Shown: positions 29,459-38,216, counted from the stretch's first letter. The stretch is DNA of 64,000 nt from Nocardioides cremeus (GCF_030518195.1 NZ_JAULSC010000004.1:62001-126000), one strand, 5' to 3'. Notes: generated from the sequence alone by a model not told the origin. A program made the numbers and translations.

Positions 29459-30051
29459 TCCGCTGCCCGCCTTCCCGCGAACGCCCGTCCGAGGGTCACC
29501 TCGTCGGCGTACTCGAGGTCCCCGCCCACCGGCAGTCCACTCGCCAACCGGGTCACGCGCAAGTCCATCACCTTCAGCATCCGGGTGAGGTAGGTCGCGG
29601 TGGCCTCGCCCTCGAGGTTGGGGTCGGTGGCCAGGATGACCTCGGTGACCACGCCGTCGGCCAGGCGGGTCATCAGCTCGCGGATGCGCAGCTGGTCGGG
29701 GCCGATGCCGTCGATCGGGCTGATCGCACCCCCGAGGACGTGGTAGCGACCTCGGTACTCGCGGGTGCGCTCGATGGCCACGACGTCCTTGTACTCCTCG
29801 ACCACGCACAGCACCGCCGGGTCGCGGCGCGGGTCACGACAGATGCGGCACTGCTCGTCCTCGGAGACGTTGAAGCACACCGAGCAGAACTTCACCTTCG
29901 CCTTGACCTCGAGCAGCACGTCGGCCAGGCGGCGTACGTCGACCGGGTCGGCCTGCAGCAGGTGGAACGCGATGCGCTGGGCGCTCTTCGGCCCGACCCC
30001 GGGCAGCCGCCCGAGCTCGTCGATGAGGTCCTGGACGACGCCTTCGTACAA
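29455..30051 (-). CDS. recR: Recombination mediator RecR
   Basis: 198 residues. A helix-hairpin-helix ([17 protein letters not shown]), a C4 zinc finger (Cys56, Cys59, Cys68, Cys71) and a Toprim domain ([14 protein letters not shown], then [19 protein letters not shown]) are complete. RecR with RecF/RecO loads RecA at gaps. The start is the rare codon TTG at 30051: it is the only start between the in-frame stop TAG upstream and the conserved [16 protein letters not shown]. It lies 9 bp after the ybaB stop. Confidence 0.93.
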   Translation of the reverse strand: MYEGVVQDLIDELGRLPGVGPKSAQRIAFHLLQADPVDVRRLADVLLEVKAKVKFCSVCFNVSEDEQCRICRDPRRDPAVLCVVEEYKDVVAIERTREYRGRYHVLGGAISPIDGIGPDQLRIRELMTRLADGVVTEVILATDPNLEGEATATYLTRMLKVMDLRVTRLASGLPVGGDLEYADEVTLGRAFAGRRAAE

Positions 30052-30060
30052 GGTCGCGCC

Positions 30061-30453
30061 CTAGAAGCCGAGCTGCCCGGGCAGGCCGCCCGGAGCGCCG
30101 CCGCCGGGCATGCCGCCACCGGCCAGCGGGCCCAGGGCCTCGCCCGCCATCGTGTCGGCCTGCGCCTTGGCGTCGCGGTAGGCCGCGACGATCATGTCGC
30201 CGAGGTCGTCGAGGTCGTCGGCGTCGCTGCCGTCGAAGCCGCCGGCCTTGATGTCGACACCGACGAGCTCGCCGACGCCGTTGACGCGCACGGTCACCGC
30301 GCCGCCGGCGACGGTGCCCTCGACCTCGGCCTCGGCGAGGCGCTCCTGGGCCTGCTGGAGCTGCTCCTGCATCTGCTGGGCCTGCTGCAGCAGCGCGTTC
30401 ATGTCGAGACCGCCGCCTGCGCCGCCGAGCGACTCGAAGGGGTTCTGGCTCAT
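30061..30453 (-). CDS. YbaB/EbfC nucleoid-associated protein
   Basis: 130 residues. The helical N-terminus (LLQQAQQMQEQLQQAQERL) and strand GGAVTVRVNGVGELVGVDI, then DLDDLGDMIVAAYRDAKAQAD form the YbaB fold, a DNA-binding dimer. The Gly/Pro-rich tail (GGGMPGGGAPGG) is usual in actinobacteria. It is encoded between dnaX and recR, as in most bacteria. The upstream leader contains phased repeats (30479-30520). Confidence 0.92.
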   Translation of the reverse strand: MSQNPFESLGGAGGGLDMNALLQQAQQMQEQLQQAQERLAEAEVEGTVAGGAVTVRVNGVGELVGVDIKAGGFDGSDADDLDDLGDMIVAAYRDAKAQADTMAGEALGPLAGGGMPGGGAPGGLPGQLGF

Positions 30454-30478
30454 GGGGGTCACCTCTGGGTGTCGTGGA

Positions 30479-30520
30479 GCTGGAGTGTTGCTGGAGTGGA
30501 ACTGGGAGTGGTGCTGGAAC
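30479..30520 (-). repeat. Direct repeats of CTGGAGTG in the ybaB leader
   Basis: GCTGGAGTG at 30479-30487 and 30490-30498, CTGGGAGTG at 30502-30510 and GCTGGAAC at 30513-30520 recur every 11-12 bp, about one helical turn, just upstream of the ybaB start. They could be operator half-sites for a nucleoid protein, possibly YbaB itself. Confidence 0.5.
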
Positions 30521-30592
30521 AGGTGGTGCGGGGACGTGCTCAGTGTGACGTCTGCTCGCTCACCCGGCGGGTGCGCCCGGCCGGTGCCGTGC

Positions 30593-32875
30593 TCACTGGT
30601 GCCGGATCTCCTCGATGACCCGCGCCCCGAGCTCGCGCTCGAGCAGCGCGGCGCCGCCGAGGGCGTCGTCGTCGGCGTCGAGGTCGTCGGGGTGGGCGTC
30701 GGCGTCGGCGGCGCGCAGGTCGTCGGAGCGCGAGACGTCGACGCCTCCCACCCGGGTCTGCTGGATCGCGCCGCGGGCCGCGGCGATCGACCCGGGCCCG
30801 GCCTGGGGCCGCTGGGACGCGGCAGCCGGCTGCTCGTCGGTCGGGGGCGGTCCGGGCTCGCCCGGGTCGTCGTCGGGGGGCGGCTCGTCGATCCAGGCCG
30901 GCGGTCGCTCCGGCGCGGGTGCCTGCGGCGTCGGTGCCTCGGGCGTGGCCGGGGGCTGCTCGGACCGGACCGGCGGTGCGTCCTGCTGGGAGGTGGACTG
31001 CACAGGCTGGGCGGGCGGGGCGGGCTGCTCCAGGGGCGCGGACGGTGCGGCAGGCTGACGGAGCACCGGCGCCGAGTCGGGCGAGGCGCCCGGGTCGACG
31101 ATCGTCTCGATGCGCCAGTCGGAGCCCACCACGTCGATCGCGGCCTGGCGCACGACCTCGGCGCTGCCGTTGCCGTCGAAGGAGTCGCGGGCACCGGCGT
31201 TGGCGAAGCCGAGCGTGAGCGTCTTGGCGTCGACCGCGACCACCTGCGCGTTCTGGGTCAGGTGGATCCAGGTCACCCGGCGCCGCACCTTGGTGGCCTC
31301 GACGATGTCGGGCCACAGCCGGCGTACCTCGACCAGGCTCAACGCGCCGGCGGCGGGCTCGGGCGTCGCGGGTGCAGCCGGTGGCGGCGACTGCTGCTGC
31401 TGCGACGGCTCCGGGGCACGCTGGGCCGACTGGGCCGGCTGGGCCGGCTGTTGGGGAGCCTGCTGCGGGGCCTGCTGGCGCGGGGCCTGCTCGTGCTGGG
31501 CCGGCGGCTGGGGAGCGGGCTGGTGGGGGGCGGGGACCGGCTCGGGCGCGGGCTCGGCGTGCGGGGCCGTCGCGGACGGCGCGACCGCGGCGCCGGCGGG
31601 CGCCTCGGCGACCTGGTCGGGCGCCCGGGTCGACGAGGCCGGTGCCGGACGGTCCTGCGCCGGCACGTGGGTCTGCGGGCGTGCGGGCGCGGTGGCCGGC
31701 AGCCCCGAGACCGACATCCGCTTCTCGATGCGGTCGAGGCGGGCGGTCAGCCCGTCGGTGGAGTGGTCCGCGCCCGGCAGCAGCACCCGCGCGCAGATCA
31801 GCTCGAGCAGCAGCCGGGGCGCCGTCGCGCCCCGCATCTCGGTCAGGCCGGCGGCGACGTGGTCGGCGGCGCGGGTCAGCTCGGCCGCGCCGAAGCGCGC
31901 GGCCTGGGCCACCAGTCGCTCGCCGGCGTCCTCGCTGACGTCGATCAGACCCGTGGCCGGGGCGTCGGGCACGGCGGCCACGATGACCAGGTCACGCAGC
32001 CGGCGCAGCAGGTCCTCGGTGAAGCGGCGCGGGTCCTGGCCGGTCTCGATGACCTTGTCGACCACCCCGAACACCGCGGCGCCGTCACCGGCGGCGAACG
32101 CGTCGACGACCTCGTCGAGCAGCGAGTCGGGCGTGTAGCCCAGCAGCCCCGTCGCCAGGGCGTGGGTGACGCCGTCTCCCCCGGCGCCGCCGAGCAGCTG
32201 GTCGAGCACCGACAGGGTGTCGCGCGCCGAGCCGGCCCCGGCGCGCACCACCAGCGGCAGCGCGGCCTGCTCGATCGGCACGCCCTCGAGCTCGCAGAGC
32301 TCGGAGAGGTACGACGACAGCAGCCGCGGCGGGATCAGCCGGAACGGGTAGTGGTGGGTGCGCGAGCGGATGGTCGGCAGCACCTTGTCGGGCTCGGTGG
32401 TCGCGAAGATGAACCGCAGGTGGGGCGGCGGCTCCTCGACGAGCTTGAGCAGGGCGTTGAAGCCCTGCGTCGTGACCATGTGGGCCTCGTCGATGATGTA
32501 GACCTTGTAGCGGCTGCGCACCGGCGCGAAGAACGCCTTCTCGCGCAGGTCACGGGCGTCGTCGACGCCACCGTGGCTGGCCGCGTCGATCTCGATCACG
32601 TCGATCGAGCCCGGCCCGCCGCGGGCAAGGTCGCGGCAGCTGTCGCACTCGCCGCAGGGGTCGGCGACCGGCGCCTGCTCGCAGTTCAGTGCGCGCGCCA
32701 GGACCCGCGCCGAGGTGGTCTTGCCACAACCACGAGGCCCGGAGAAGAGATAGGCGTGGTTGACCCGGTTGTTGGCGAGCGCGGCACGCAGCGGCTCGGT
32801 GACGTGGTCCTGCCCGATGACCTCCGAGAACGTCTCGGGCCGGTAGCGGCGGTACAGGGCGAGGGGGGACTCCAC
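30593..32875 (-). CDS. dnaX: DNA polymerase III subunit gamma/tau
   Basis: 760 residues. The clamp-loader AAA+ domain has P-loop FSGPRGCGKTT (residues 45-54), a zinc site (Cys65, Cys74, Cys77, Cys80), Walker B VYIIDEAHM near 130 and sensor FATTEPDKVLPTIRSR. A C-terminal tau region is interrupted by a long Pro/Ala/Gln-rich segment (about 395-515) and ends in another acidic Pro-rich stretch. Start GTG at 32875. I see no poly-A slippery site, so a shorter gamma form by frameshifting is not indicated. It lies upstream of ybaB-recR and next to the SRP RNA gene, a common order. Confidence 0.95.
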   Translation of the reverse strand: MESPLALYRRYRPETFSEVIGQDHVTEPLRAALANNRVNHAYLFSGPRGCGKTTSARVLARALNCEQAPVADPCGECDSCRDLARGGPGSIDVIEIDAASHGGVDDARDLREKAFFAPVRSRYKVYIIDEAHMVTTQGFNALLKLVEEPPPHLRFIFATTEPDKVLPTIRSRTHHYPFRLIPPRLLSSYLSELCELEGVPIEQAALPLVVRAGAGSARDTLSVLDQLLGGAGGDGVTHALATGLLGYTPDSLLDEVVDAFAAGDGAAVFGVVDKVIETGQDPRRFTEDLLRRLRDLVIVAAVPDAPATGLIDVSEDAGERLVAQAARFGAAELTRAADHVAAGLTEMRGATAPRLLLELICARVLLPGADHSTDGLTARLDRIEKRMSVSGLPATAPARPQTHVPAQDRPAPASSTRAPDQVAEAPAGAAVAPSATAPHAEPAPEPVPAPHQPAPQPPAQHEQAPRQQAPQQAPQQPAQPAQSAQRAPEPSQQQQSPPPAAPATPEPAAGALSLVEVRRLWPDIVEATKVRRRVTWIHLTQNAQVVAVDAKTLTLGFANAGARDSFDGNGSAEVVRQAAIDVVGSDWRIETIVDPGASPDSAPVLRQPAAPSAPLEQPAPPAQPVQSTSQQDAPPVRSEQPPATPEAPTPQAPAPERPPAWIDEPPPDDDPGEPGPPPTDEQPAAASQRPQAGPGSIAAARGAIQQTRVGGVDVSRSDDLRAADADAHPDDLDADDDALGGAALLERELGARVIEEIRHQ

Positions 32876-32965
32876 ACCACGACCCTAACCAGCGGGTCCG
32901 ACACTGGCCATCGCCAGGAGGGGGCCTGGGGAGGACGCCGCTCCGGCCACCGCCACCCGGGCATG

Positions 32966-33057
32966 AAAAGGCCCCCCGCGCACCCGACAGAGCTCGCTGA
33001 CCCTTGCTGCCTCTCGGCCCTGGGGGAGTTGGGCAAGATGTCGCCACACGGGGGGTT
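32966..33057 (-). ncRNA. ffs: Signal recognition particle RNA (4.5S type)
   Basis: On the minus strand the conserved SRP domain IV reads CCCCCAGGGCCGAGAGGCAG then CAAGGG, matching the AGGxCxGxAxGxAGCAxxxxxx Ffh-binding loop. A 6-bp closing stem pairs CCCCCCG (33055-33049) with CGGGGGG (32978-32972), followed by TTTT (32969-32966). A promoter lies just upstream: TTGGAG at 33093-33088, 18 bp, TACACT at 33069-33064. The RNA binds Ffh and targets nascent membrane proteins. Ends are estimated to within a few bases. Confidence 0.88.
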
Positions 33058-33251
33058 GGCCCGAGTGTAGGCGAGGGTGCCGGGGGCCTCCAACACGAGG
33101 GCCCCGCCGCGCCCGGTGGACCCCGGGGACGGCCCCGGCAGCCGGGCGACGGGCCTCCGGACGCCCCGGGGTCGCGGGCCGGGCGAGACGGCGGCGTACG
33201 GCGGGCGGGGCGATTTCGCCGCCTCCCGGGGGCACCGGTACGCTCCTCGGC

Positions 33252-33339
33252 GGAGGATTCGCCTAGTGGCCTATGGCGCTCGCTTGGAAAGCGGGTTGGG
33301 TTAACGCCCTCAGGGGTTCGAATCCCCTATCCTCCGCCA
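33252..33339 (+). tRNA. tRNA-Ser (GGA)
   Basis: 88 nt including an encoded CCA. Acceptor GGAGGAT pairs with ATCCTCC. The anticodon loop TTGGAAA gives GGA at 33286-33288, reading TCC and TCT. The long variable arm (GGGTTGGGTTAACGCCCTC) is typical of tRNA-Ser. A -10 TACGCT lies at 33239-33244. Confidence 0.95.
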
Positions 33340-33341
33340 CT

Positions 33342-33377
33342 CGAACGGCGCCGCCCCCTCCGGGACGGCGCCGTTCG
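33342..33377 (+). terminator. Terminator of tRNA-Ser (GGA)
   Basis: CGAACGGCGCCG at 33342-33353 pairs perfectly with CGGCGCCGTTCG at 33366-33377 around a 12-nt loop, starting two bases after the CCA end. Confidence 0.85.
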
Positions 33378-33383
33378 CATTGC

Positions 33384-33576
33384 CGACCCGGCCCCTATCT
33401 CGCGCCCACCCGGCCGGTATCTCGCGCTGACCCGGCCCGTCTCTCGCCCGCCTGGCCTGGATCTCCCGGGCTGCTGGCTCCACGGTCCAGGGGCGATCCG
33501 GGCCGGGTCGACGCGAAGTCCGGGCCGGGTCAGCGCGCAGATCGGGCCGGGTCAGCGCGAAGTTCGGGCCGGGTCG
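33384..33576. repeat. Four-plus-four inverted array of 22-nt units at the mycP 3' end
   Basis: Plus-strand units start at 33384, 33406, 33428 and 33450; minus-strand units cover 33489-33510, 33511-33532, 33533-33554 and 33555-33576. Both arms have an exact 22-bp period. Units start yGACCCGGCC (one CCACCCGGCC) and most end TCGCGC or a close variant. The mycP stop (33552-33554) and its last seven codons (DPARTSR) are made of two minus-strand units. A 17-bp unique centre separates the arms. Confidence 0.9.
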
Positions 33577-34892
33577 CGGCGGGCGAGGACGGGGCGCAGC
33601 ACCAGCGCCAGCAGCAGCGCGCCACCGCCGAGCACGCCCCACCACACGGCGTCGTCGCGCACGGTCGCGAGCAGGTCGGGCTCGGGCGTCGGGGCGGTCG
33701 CGGGCTCGGCGGTGCCCGCCGACCTCGGGGCGCCGGGATCGGCACCGCCCAGGCCCCGGGCGAGAGCCTCGTCGGCGCGCACCACCCCGGCGCCGCGGGT
33801 GGGCGAGCGGACGTCGGCGCGGCCGTCGGCGGCGGGCACCAGCCGGTCGAGGACCTCCTCGGGGGTGTCGTCGGGGTAGGCCGACATCAGCAGTGCGACG
33901 ACACCGGTGACCTGCGCGGCCGCCCAGGAGGTGGAGAGCTGGTCGACGCCGCAGGTGCCGCCGTTGAGCCCCACCGACACCCCGCTGGTCGTGGGGGCGG
34001 CGACGTCGACGGCGCTGCTGGGCAGCACGGCGTCGGTCGACGAGCCGGCATCGGCGACCGCGCTGACCGCGAGCACGTGCTCGCCCCGACCGTCACCTGC
34101 TCCCGCGGGGTGCACCCGCGCCGCGGCGTCCTGGCCGGGAGTGGCCGCTGCGAGCTCGTCGGGCAGCGGGTCGGCCTCGTCGACGGGCCGGTCGCCGGAC
34201 TCGGCGACGACGACCACGCCCGCACGCCACAGCGCCTCGACCGCCGCGTCGATGCGCGGCTCGGGCGGCACCGCGACGGAGACGTTGACGATGTCGACGA
34301 CGGGGCGGGACCCGCCGGCCCGGCGCACCTCGTCGAGCACGTGCTCGAGCCCCTCGGCCACCCGCACCGACAGCGGACCGGCCTGCCCCTCCTGCGGGGC
34401 GAACGCGTCGAGCACCCGCACGTCGACGAGGCGAGCACCCGGGGCCACGCCCACCGCCTCGCCGTCGGGGCGCGGCGGCGCGGCGACCAGCCCGGCGACG
34501 ATGGTGCCGTGCGGGTCGACCGGCGCGCTGCGCGGCCCGTACGCCGCCACCCCGGGCGACTCGGGCAGCCGGGCGCGTGCCGCGATGCCGCTGTCGACCA
34601 CGGCGACGGTCACGCCCTCGCCGGGGACCACGCCGCGGCGGCGCAGCAGCTCGTGCGCCGCGGGGACCCCCATCGCCTCCAGCGCCCGGCTCGGGGCGGC
34701 GTACGGCCCCACCTCGGGGTCCTCGGCGGCCACCTCGGTGCACGACCGGGTCTCGGGGGCGGCGCGCAGCGCCGAGGCCGGGCCGACCGCACCCACGGCC
34801 GGGGCGAGCAGGGCCAGGCCCCAGCACGCTGCCGCCGCGGCGGTCCGGCAACCGGCCCGACGGCGGGCCGACGGACCAGCCGGGCGGCTCAC
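33552..34892 (-). CDS. mycP: Mycosin-type subtilisin protease of type VII secretion
   Basis: 446 residues. Signal peptide (about 15-43), subtilase domain and a C-terminal membrane helix (about 418-437: WWGVLGGGALLLALVLRPVLA). The triad is Asp100 (AVVDSGI), His128 (DPHGTIVAG) and Ser322 (LSTSWAAAQVTG). The position that normally holds the oxyanion asparagine in AAGN reads ESGD, so Asp234 stands there. Mycosins stabilise and process type VII secretion substrates outside the membrane. The GTG at 34892 overlaps the eccB stop. The last seven residues come from the repeat array. Confidence 0.88.
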   Translation of the reverse strand: MSRPAGPSARRRAGCRTAAAAACWGLALLAPAVGAVGPASALRAAPETRSCTEVAAEDPEVGPYAAPSRALEAMGVPAAHELLRRRGVVPGEGVTVAVVDSGIAARARLPESPGVAAYGPRSAPVDPHGTIVAGLVAAPPRPDGEAVGVAPGARLVDVRVLDAFAPQEGQAGPLSVRVAEGLEHVLDEVRRAGGSRPVVDIVNVSVAVPPEPRIDAAVEALWRAGVVVVAESGDRPVDEADPLPDELAAATPGQDAAARVHPAGAGDGRGEHVLAVSAVADAGSSTDAVLPSSAVDVAAPTTSGVSVGLNGGTCGVDQLSTSWAAAQVTGVVALLMSAYPDDTPEEVLDRLVPAADGRADVRSPTRGAGVVRADEALARGLGGADPGAPRSAGTAEPATAPTPEPDLLATVRDDAVWWGVLGGGALLLALVLRPVLARRDPARTSR

Positions 34893-36352
34893 GCGCAGCC
34901 CTCGCCGGAGCCCGGGTCCCGGTCGGGCGGGCAGAGCGCCGCCTCCTGCGACAGCGCGACGCCGGTCTCGAAGAGCTCGAGCCAGGCGTCGGGCACCAGG
35001 ACCGGCGCGTACCCGCCGTAACCGAGCAGGGTCGGCGTCTCGGCGCCGACCAGCGCGTTGGCGCGGCCCTTCTGGTCGACGGCCCAGCGGCTGTCGCTCT
35101 CGACGTCGCTCCACCCGCCGCTCATCACGTAGGCGCCGCCGCCGGGCTCGACCTCGACCTCGCGCTCGTCGGCGTCGAGACCCGCGGCCGCGGCGCCGTC
35201 GACGGGGTCGACCGCGACCTGGGCCCGCGGGGCCTCCCCCGGCGTGGCCTCCAGCAGGACGCAGTGCTCCCCCGGCTCGTCGTCGAGCACGTCCTCGGGC
35301 CACCGGTTGGCGGCGACCAGGGAGGAGCCGTCGCTGCCGGAGGGCAGCTCGGCCAGCTCGCGCGGCAGCCGGCCGCCGGGCAGCTCGGAGGCGGCCAGCA
35401 CCTGCAGGGCGAACTCGTCGAGCAGCTCGGCGCCGTCGACGGTGACCAGGTAGCCGCCCCCGCCCTCGTCGACCACGTAGTCGCCGACGCGCCCCCCGCC
35501 GCCGGGCAGCGGGTCGCCCAGGTCGGGCACGTCGAAGCCGCCGGCGTCGAGGTCGGCGCCGCGCGGCAGGAGCGCCAGCCACTCGCCGGGCACCTTGGCC
35601 GCCGAGTCGAGCAGCGGCAGGTCGAGGGCGGCGAGGAAGGCGTTGCGCTGCGACCGGCCGGGCATCGTGAGCGCGTAGCGGTAGGCCTCGGTCTCCTGGC
35701 CGGTGCGCTCGGCGGTGGCCACGACCCAGTACGCCGGGTCGCTGGTGCTGCGGGTCGCGACCTTGACCAGGAAGGCCGTGCCGGGAGCGGCGGTGACCCC
35801 GGGGCTCTCGCCCAGCCGCGTGCGGATGCCCAGCCCGTCGCCGGTGCAGGCGCTCCAGCCGGTCTCGACCAGGGACCCGACCCCGGCGAGACGGGCCGGC
35901 GCGTCGAGGATGCCGATGTCCTCGCCCAGCGGGCGCGTCTCGATGGTCTCCTGCGACACGATCCGCGGCTGGAGGCCCTCGGCGCCGAGGATCAGGTGAG
36001 CGGAGGTGATGTTGAGGACCGGGCGCAGCAGGGGCCCCTCAGAGCTGCCGGGGCCGTCGATCATGTCGTTCTCGCCCGCGGCCCCCTCGTCGAGGATCAC
36101 GTACGCCGCGCCCTGCTCCTTGCTGATCACCAGCCCCGGCTCGTCCCAGTCGGTGGCGGGGTTGTCGGTGAAGACCCCCGTGATCGCAGCACCGGCCACC
36201 AGCAGGACGCCGAGCGCCATGCCGCCGACGATGGTGCGGCCCGGCCGGGCCGGCTCGACCTCCCGGCCACCGGGGGCGCCGGAGACGAACGCCGTCACCA
36301 GGCGCCTCCTGCTGAAGGCGTGCGCCTCGACGAGGTCGCGCTTGGTGGCCAC
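34889..36352 (-). CDS. eccB: Type VII secretion protein EccB
   Basis: 487 residues. The N-terminus ATKRDLVEAHAFSRRRLVTAF is the usual cytoplasmic EccB start, followed by one membrane helix (about 43-63) and a large extracytoplasmic region with repeated beta elements. Cys143-like and later cysteines (SACTGDG, EHCVLLE, ALCPPD, GCA) suggest disulfides. EccB joins EccC, EccD and EccE in the ESX membrane complex. GTG start at 36352, two bases after the eccD stop. It belongs to the eccD-eccB-mycP operon. Confidence 0.88.
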   Translation of the reverse strand: MATKRDLVEAHAFSRRRLVTAFVSGAPGGREVEPARPGRTIVGGMALGVLLVAGAAITGVFTDNPATDWDEPGLVISKEQGAAYVILDEGAAGENDMIDGPGSSEGPLLRPVLNITSAHLILGAEGLQPRIVSQETIETRPLGEDIGILDAPARLAGVGSLVETGWSACTGDGLGIRTRLGESPGVTAAPGTAFLVKVATRSTSDPAYWVVATAERTGQETEAYRYALTMPGRSQRNAFLAALDLPLLDSAAKVPGEWLALLPRGADLDAGGFDVPDLGDPLPGGGGRVGDYVVDEGGGGYLVTVDGAELLDEFALQVLAASELPGGRLPRELAELPSGSDGSSLVAANRWPEDVLDDEPGEHCVLLEATPGEAPRAQVAVDPVDGAAAAGLDADEREVEVEPGGGAYVMSGGWSDVESDSRWAVDQKGRANALVGAETPTLLGYGGYAPVLVPDAWLELFETGVALSQEAALCPPDRDPGSGEGCA

Positions 36353-36354
36353 GC

Positions 36355-37770
36355 TCAGCCCGCGATCGCCGAGAAGACGCCGGTGGCGACCAGGGCCAGC
36401 GGCACCAGCGCGAGCAGGCAGACGCTCTCGGCGACGTCGCCCAGCCGGCCGCGGCGCACCGAGGTCTCGCCCGGCAGCAGCGTGACGGCCAGCAGCACCG
36501 CACCGGCGACCGCCAGCACGAGCGCGGTGGTGGGGCGCCACTGCGGCTGCAGCCACAGCAGCGCCACGGCGATCGAGGCCAGCCCGGCGATGCCGGAGAC
36601 CAGGCCCACGAGGACCTCGCTGCCGGTGCGGTACTGGCGGGTGCGCAGCATCACCACCCCGCAGCAGACCAGCGCCAGCAGGGTGCCGGCGAGGCCCAGC
36701 GCCACGGCGACGGGGGCGACCAGGACCAGCAGCAGCCCGACCGTCGCGGTGATGGCGAGCAGGATCTCGTGGGCCAGCCGGGCCTCGCGGCCCACCTGCT
36801 CGGGGTCGATCTCGTCGGGGTCGGCGGTGATGTCGGCGGTGCTGTAGACCTGCTCGACCCGGGCCCCAGTCATCCCGAGCGCGAGCCACGGGAAGAGGCT
36901 GCCCATCAGCACCACCAGCACGAGCACGGTCGAGAGCAGCACACCCACGTCCGCGCCCGCCGCGACCTGCAGCACCAGCCCGACCACGCCGAACGCGGCG
37001 CCGACGACCACCGGCGGCAGCACGAGCGCGCGACCCTCACCGAGGCCGAGCAGCGCGACCAGACCGGCCAGCACGGCGCCCAGGCCGGCCGCGGCGACGG
37101 GCGCGCCCGCCAGGACACCCGGCCCGCCCGGGCCCCCGAGGAGCCCGGAGAGCCCGGAGTACCCGGGGTCGAGGGCCAGCAGCAGCCCTGCGACGGCGGC
37201 GTACGCCGTGGACGCCCAGGCGACCGCGACGGCGGCCTCGGGCTCGGCCTGGGTGCGGGAGAGCACGACGGCGCCGGCCACCAGCACGGTGGCCACGACG
37301 ACCGCGGCACTGCCGGCCAGCAGCGTGTCGCCCTGCACCAGCAGCGCTGCGGCGCCCAGCGCCATCAGCAGCCCGGCCGCTCCGAGCGCGGTGCGCCGAC
37401 CCGAGGCCGGCGACCAGGGACGCAGGTCGCGCTCGACCACGTCGGTCATCGCCTCGACCACGTCGTCGTAGACCCGCGGGGCGGGGTCGTCGACCCCGGC
37501 GGTCACCGTGAGCAGCGCCCCGTCCTCGACCCCCTGCCCCACCAGACCCGCGTCGGTGCCCAGCAGCCGGCCCTCGGCGGTGAGCACCCGGTAGCCACCG
37601 TGCACCGTCATCGGGTCGAGCAGCCCGACGCTGCGGGCCAGCTCGGGGACCAGCTCGGCCAACGGCACCGCTCCGGGCAGGACCAGGTCGACGCGTCGGC
37701 TGCCGGAGGCGACGGTCACGCGCACCAGGGCGGTCGCGCTCGCGGGCGCGGGACTCGTCTGGGGGCTCAT
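36355..37770 (-). CDS. eccD: Type VII secretion protein EccD
   Basis: 471 residues. Residues 12-95 form a ubiquitin-like domain (LVRVTVASGSRRVDLVLPG...VEDGALLTVTAG) followed by a short cytoplasmic linker and about eleven membrane helices, the EccD/SnmA architecture. FPWLALGMTGARVEQVYSTADI between helices is the conserved cytoplasmic loop. It forms the pore-lining part of the ESX membrane complex. ATG at 37770 with GAGGGAGACGAG upstream. The gene follows the WXG100 pair across a strong hairpin. Confidence 0.9.
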   Translation of the reverse strand: MSPQTSPAPASATALVRVTVASGSRRVDLVLPGAVPLAELVPELARSVGLLDPMTVHGGYRVLTAEGRLLGTDAGLVGQGVEDGALLTVTAGVDDPAPRVYDDVVEAMTDVVERDLRPWSPASGRRTALGAAGLLMALGAAALLVQGDTLLAGSAAVVVATVLVAGAVVLSRTQAEPEAAVAVAWASTAYAAVAGLLLALDPGYSGLSGLLGGPGGPGVLAGAPVAAAGLGAVLAGLVALLGLGEGRALVLPPVVVGAAFGVVGLVLQVAAGADVGVLLSTVLVLVVLMGSLFPWLALGMTGARVEQVYSTADITADPDEIDPEQVGREARLAHEILLAITATVGLLLVLVAPVAVALGLAGTLLALVCCGVVMLRTRQYRTGSEVLVGLVSGIAGLASIAVALLWLQPQWRPTTALVLAVAGAVLLAVTLLPGETSVRRGRLGDVAESVCLLALVPLALVATGVFSAIAG

Positions 37771-37825
37771 CTCGTCTCCCTCTCGGGGGTGGGGCCGGAC
37801 GGTGTGCTGGTGCTGCGATGCGTCA

Positions 37826-37861
37826 CCAGGGGGCCGGCGCCTCGCGGCACCGGCCCCCTGG
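37826..37861 (-). terminator. Hairpin between WXG100 genes and eccD
   Basis: CCAGGGGGCCGG at 37826-37837 pairs exactly with CCGGCCCCCTGG at 37850-37861 around 12 nt. It starts 16 bases after the WXG100 stop and ends 55 bases before eccD, both on the minus strand. It could partly end transcription so that the small secreted proteins are made in excess over the membrane parts. Confidence 0.75.
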
Positions 37862-37877
37862 CCGTAGGACGTCGGGC

Positions 37878-38174
37878 TCAGCCGTTGAAGAGGGAGGCGC
37901 CCCGCTGGTCGGCTGAACGGTAGTCCTGGTTGGCCTGGGAGACGGCCAGGCTGGTCTTCTGCAGCAGGTCCTTCATCTCGAGGATCGCCTGGTCCCACTT
38001 GGCCTTGGCGATCGCGTAGGAGTCCTTCGCGTCGCCGACCCAGGCGCCCTTGAGCTCCTTGAGGTCGTCCTCGAGGCGGTTCATGCGGTCCTCGATCTGC
38101 TTGACGCCGGTGGCGAGGTCGCCGGCGCCGGTGTCGAGGCCGGCGTGGTTGACGCGGATGCCGTCGTTCATCAT
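37878..38174 (-). CDS. WXG100 secreted protein A
   Basis: 98 residues, two long helices around the turn GAWVGDAKDSYA (W-x-G). No signal peptide, as expected of type VII substrates. It ends RGASLFNG. With the next gene it probably forms the EsxA/EsxB-type dimer exported by this locus. The ATG pair at 38174 and 38171 follows AGGAG. Spacing to the upstream WXG100 gene is 42 bp. Confidence 0.9.
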   Translation of the reverse strand: MMNDGIRVNHAGLDTGAGDLATGVKQIEDRMNRLEDDLKELKGAWVGDAKDSYAIAKAKWDQAILEMKDLLQKTSLAVSQANQDYRSADQRGASLFNG

Positions 38175-38216
38175 CGGTTGCTTCTCCTGGTCAGTGGGGG
38201 ATCGTCGGGGGCCGGC

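Noticed and set aside
30593..32875. Programmed frameshift for a gamma form of DnaX
   Set aside because: No A-rich slippery heptamer or matching downstream stop was seen.
33384..33576. CRISPR array
   Set aside because: Units are 22 nt, directly abutting and partly inverted, with no unique spacers and no cas genes.
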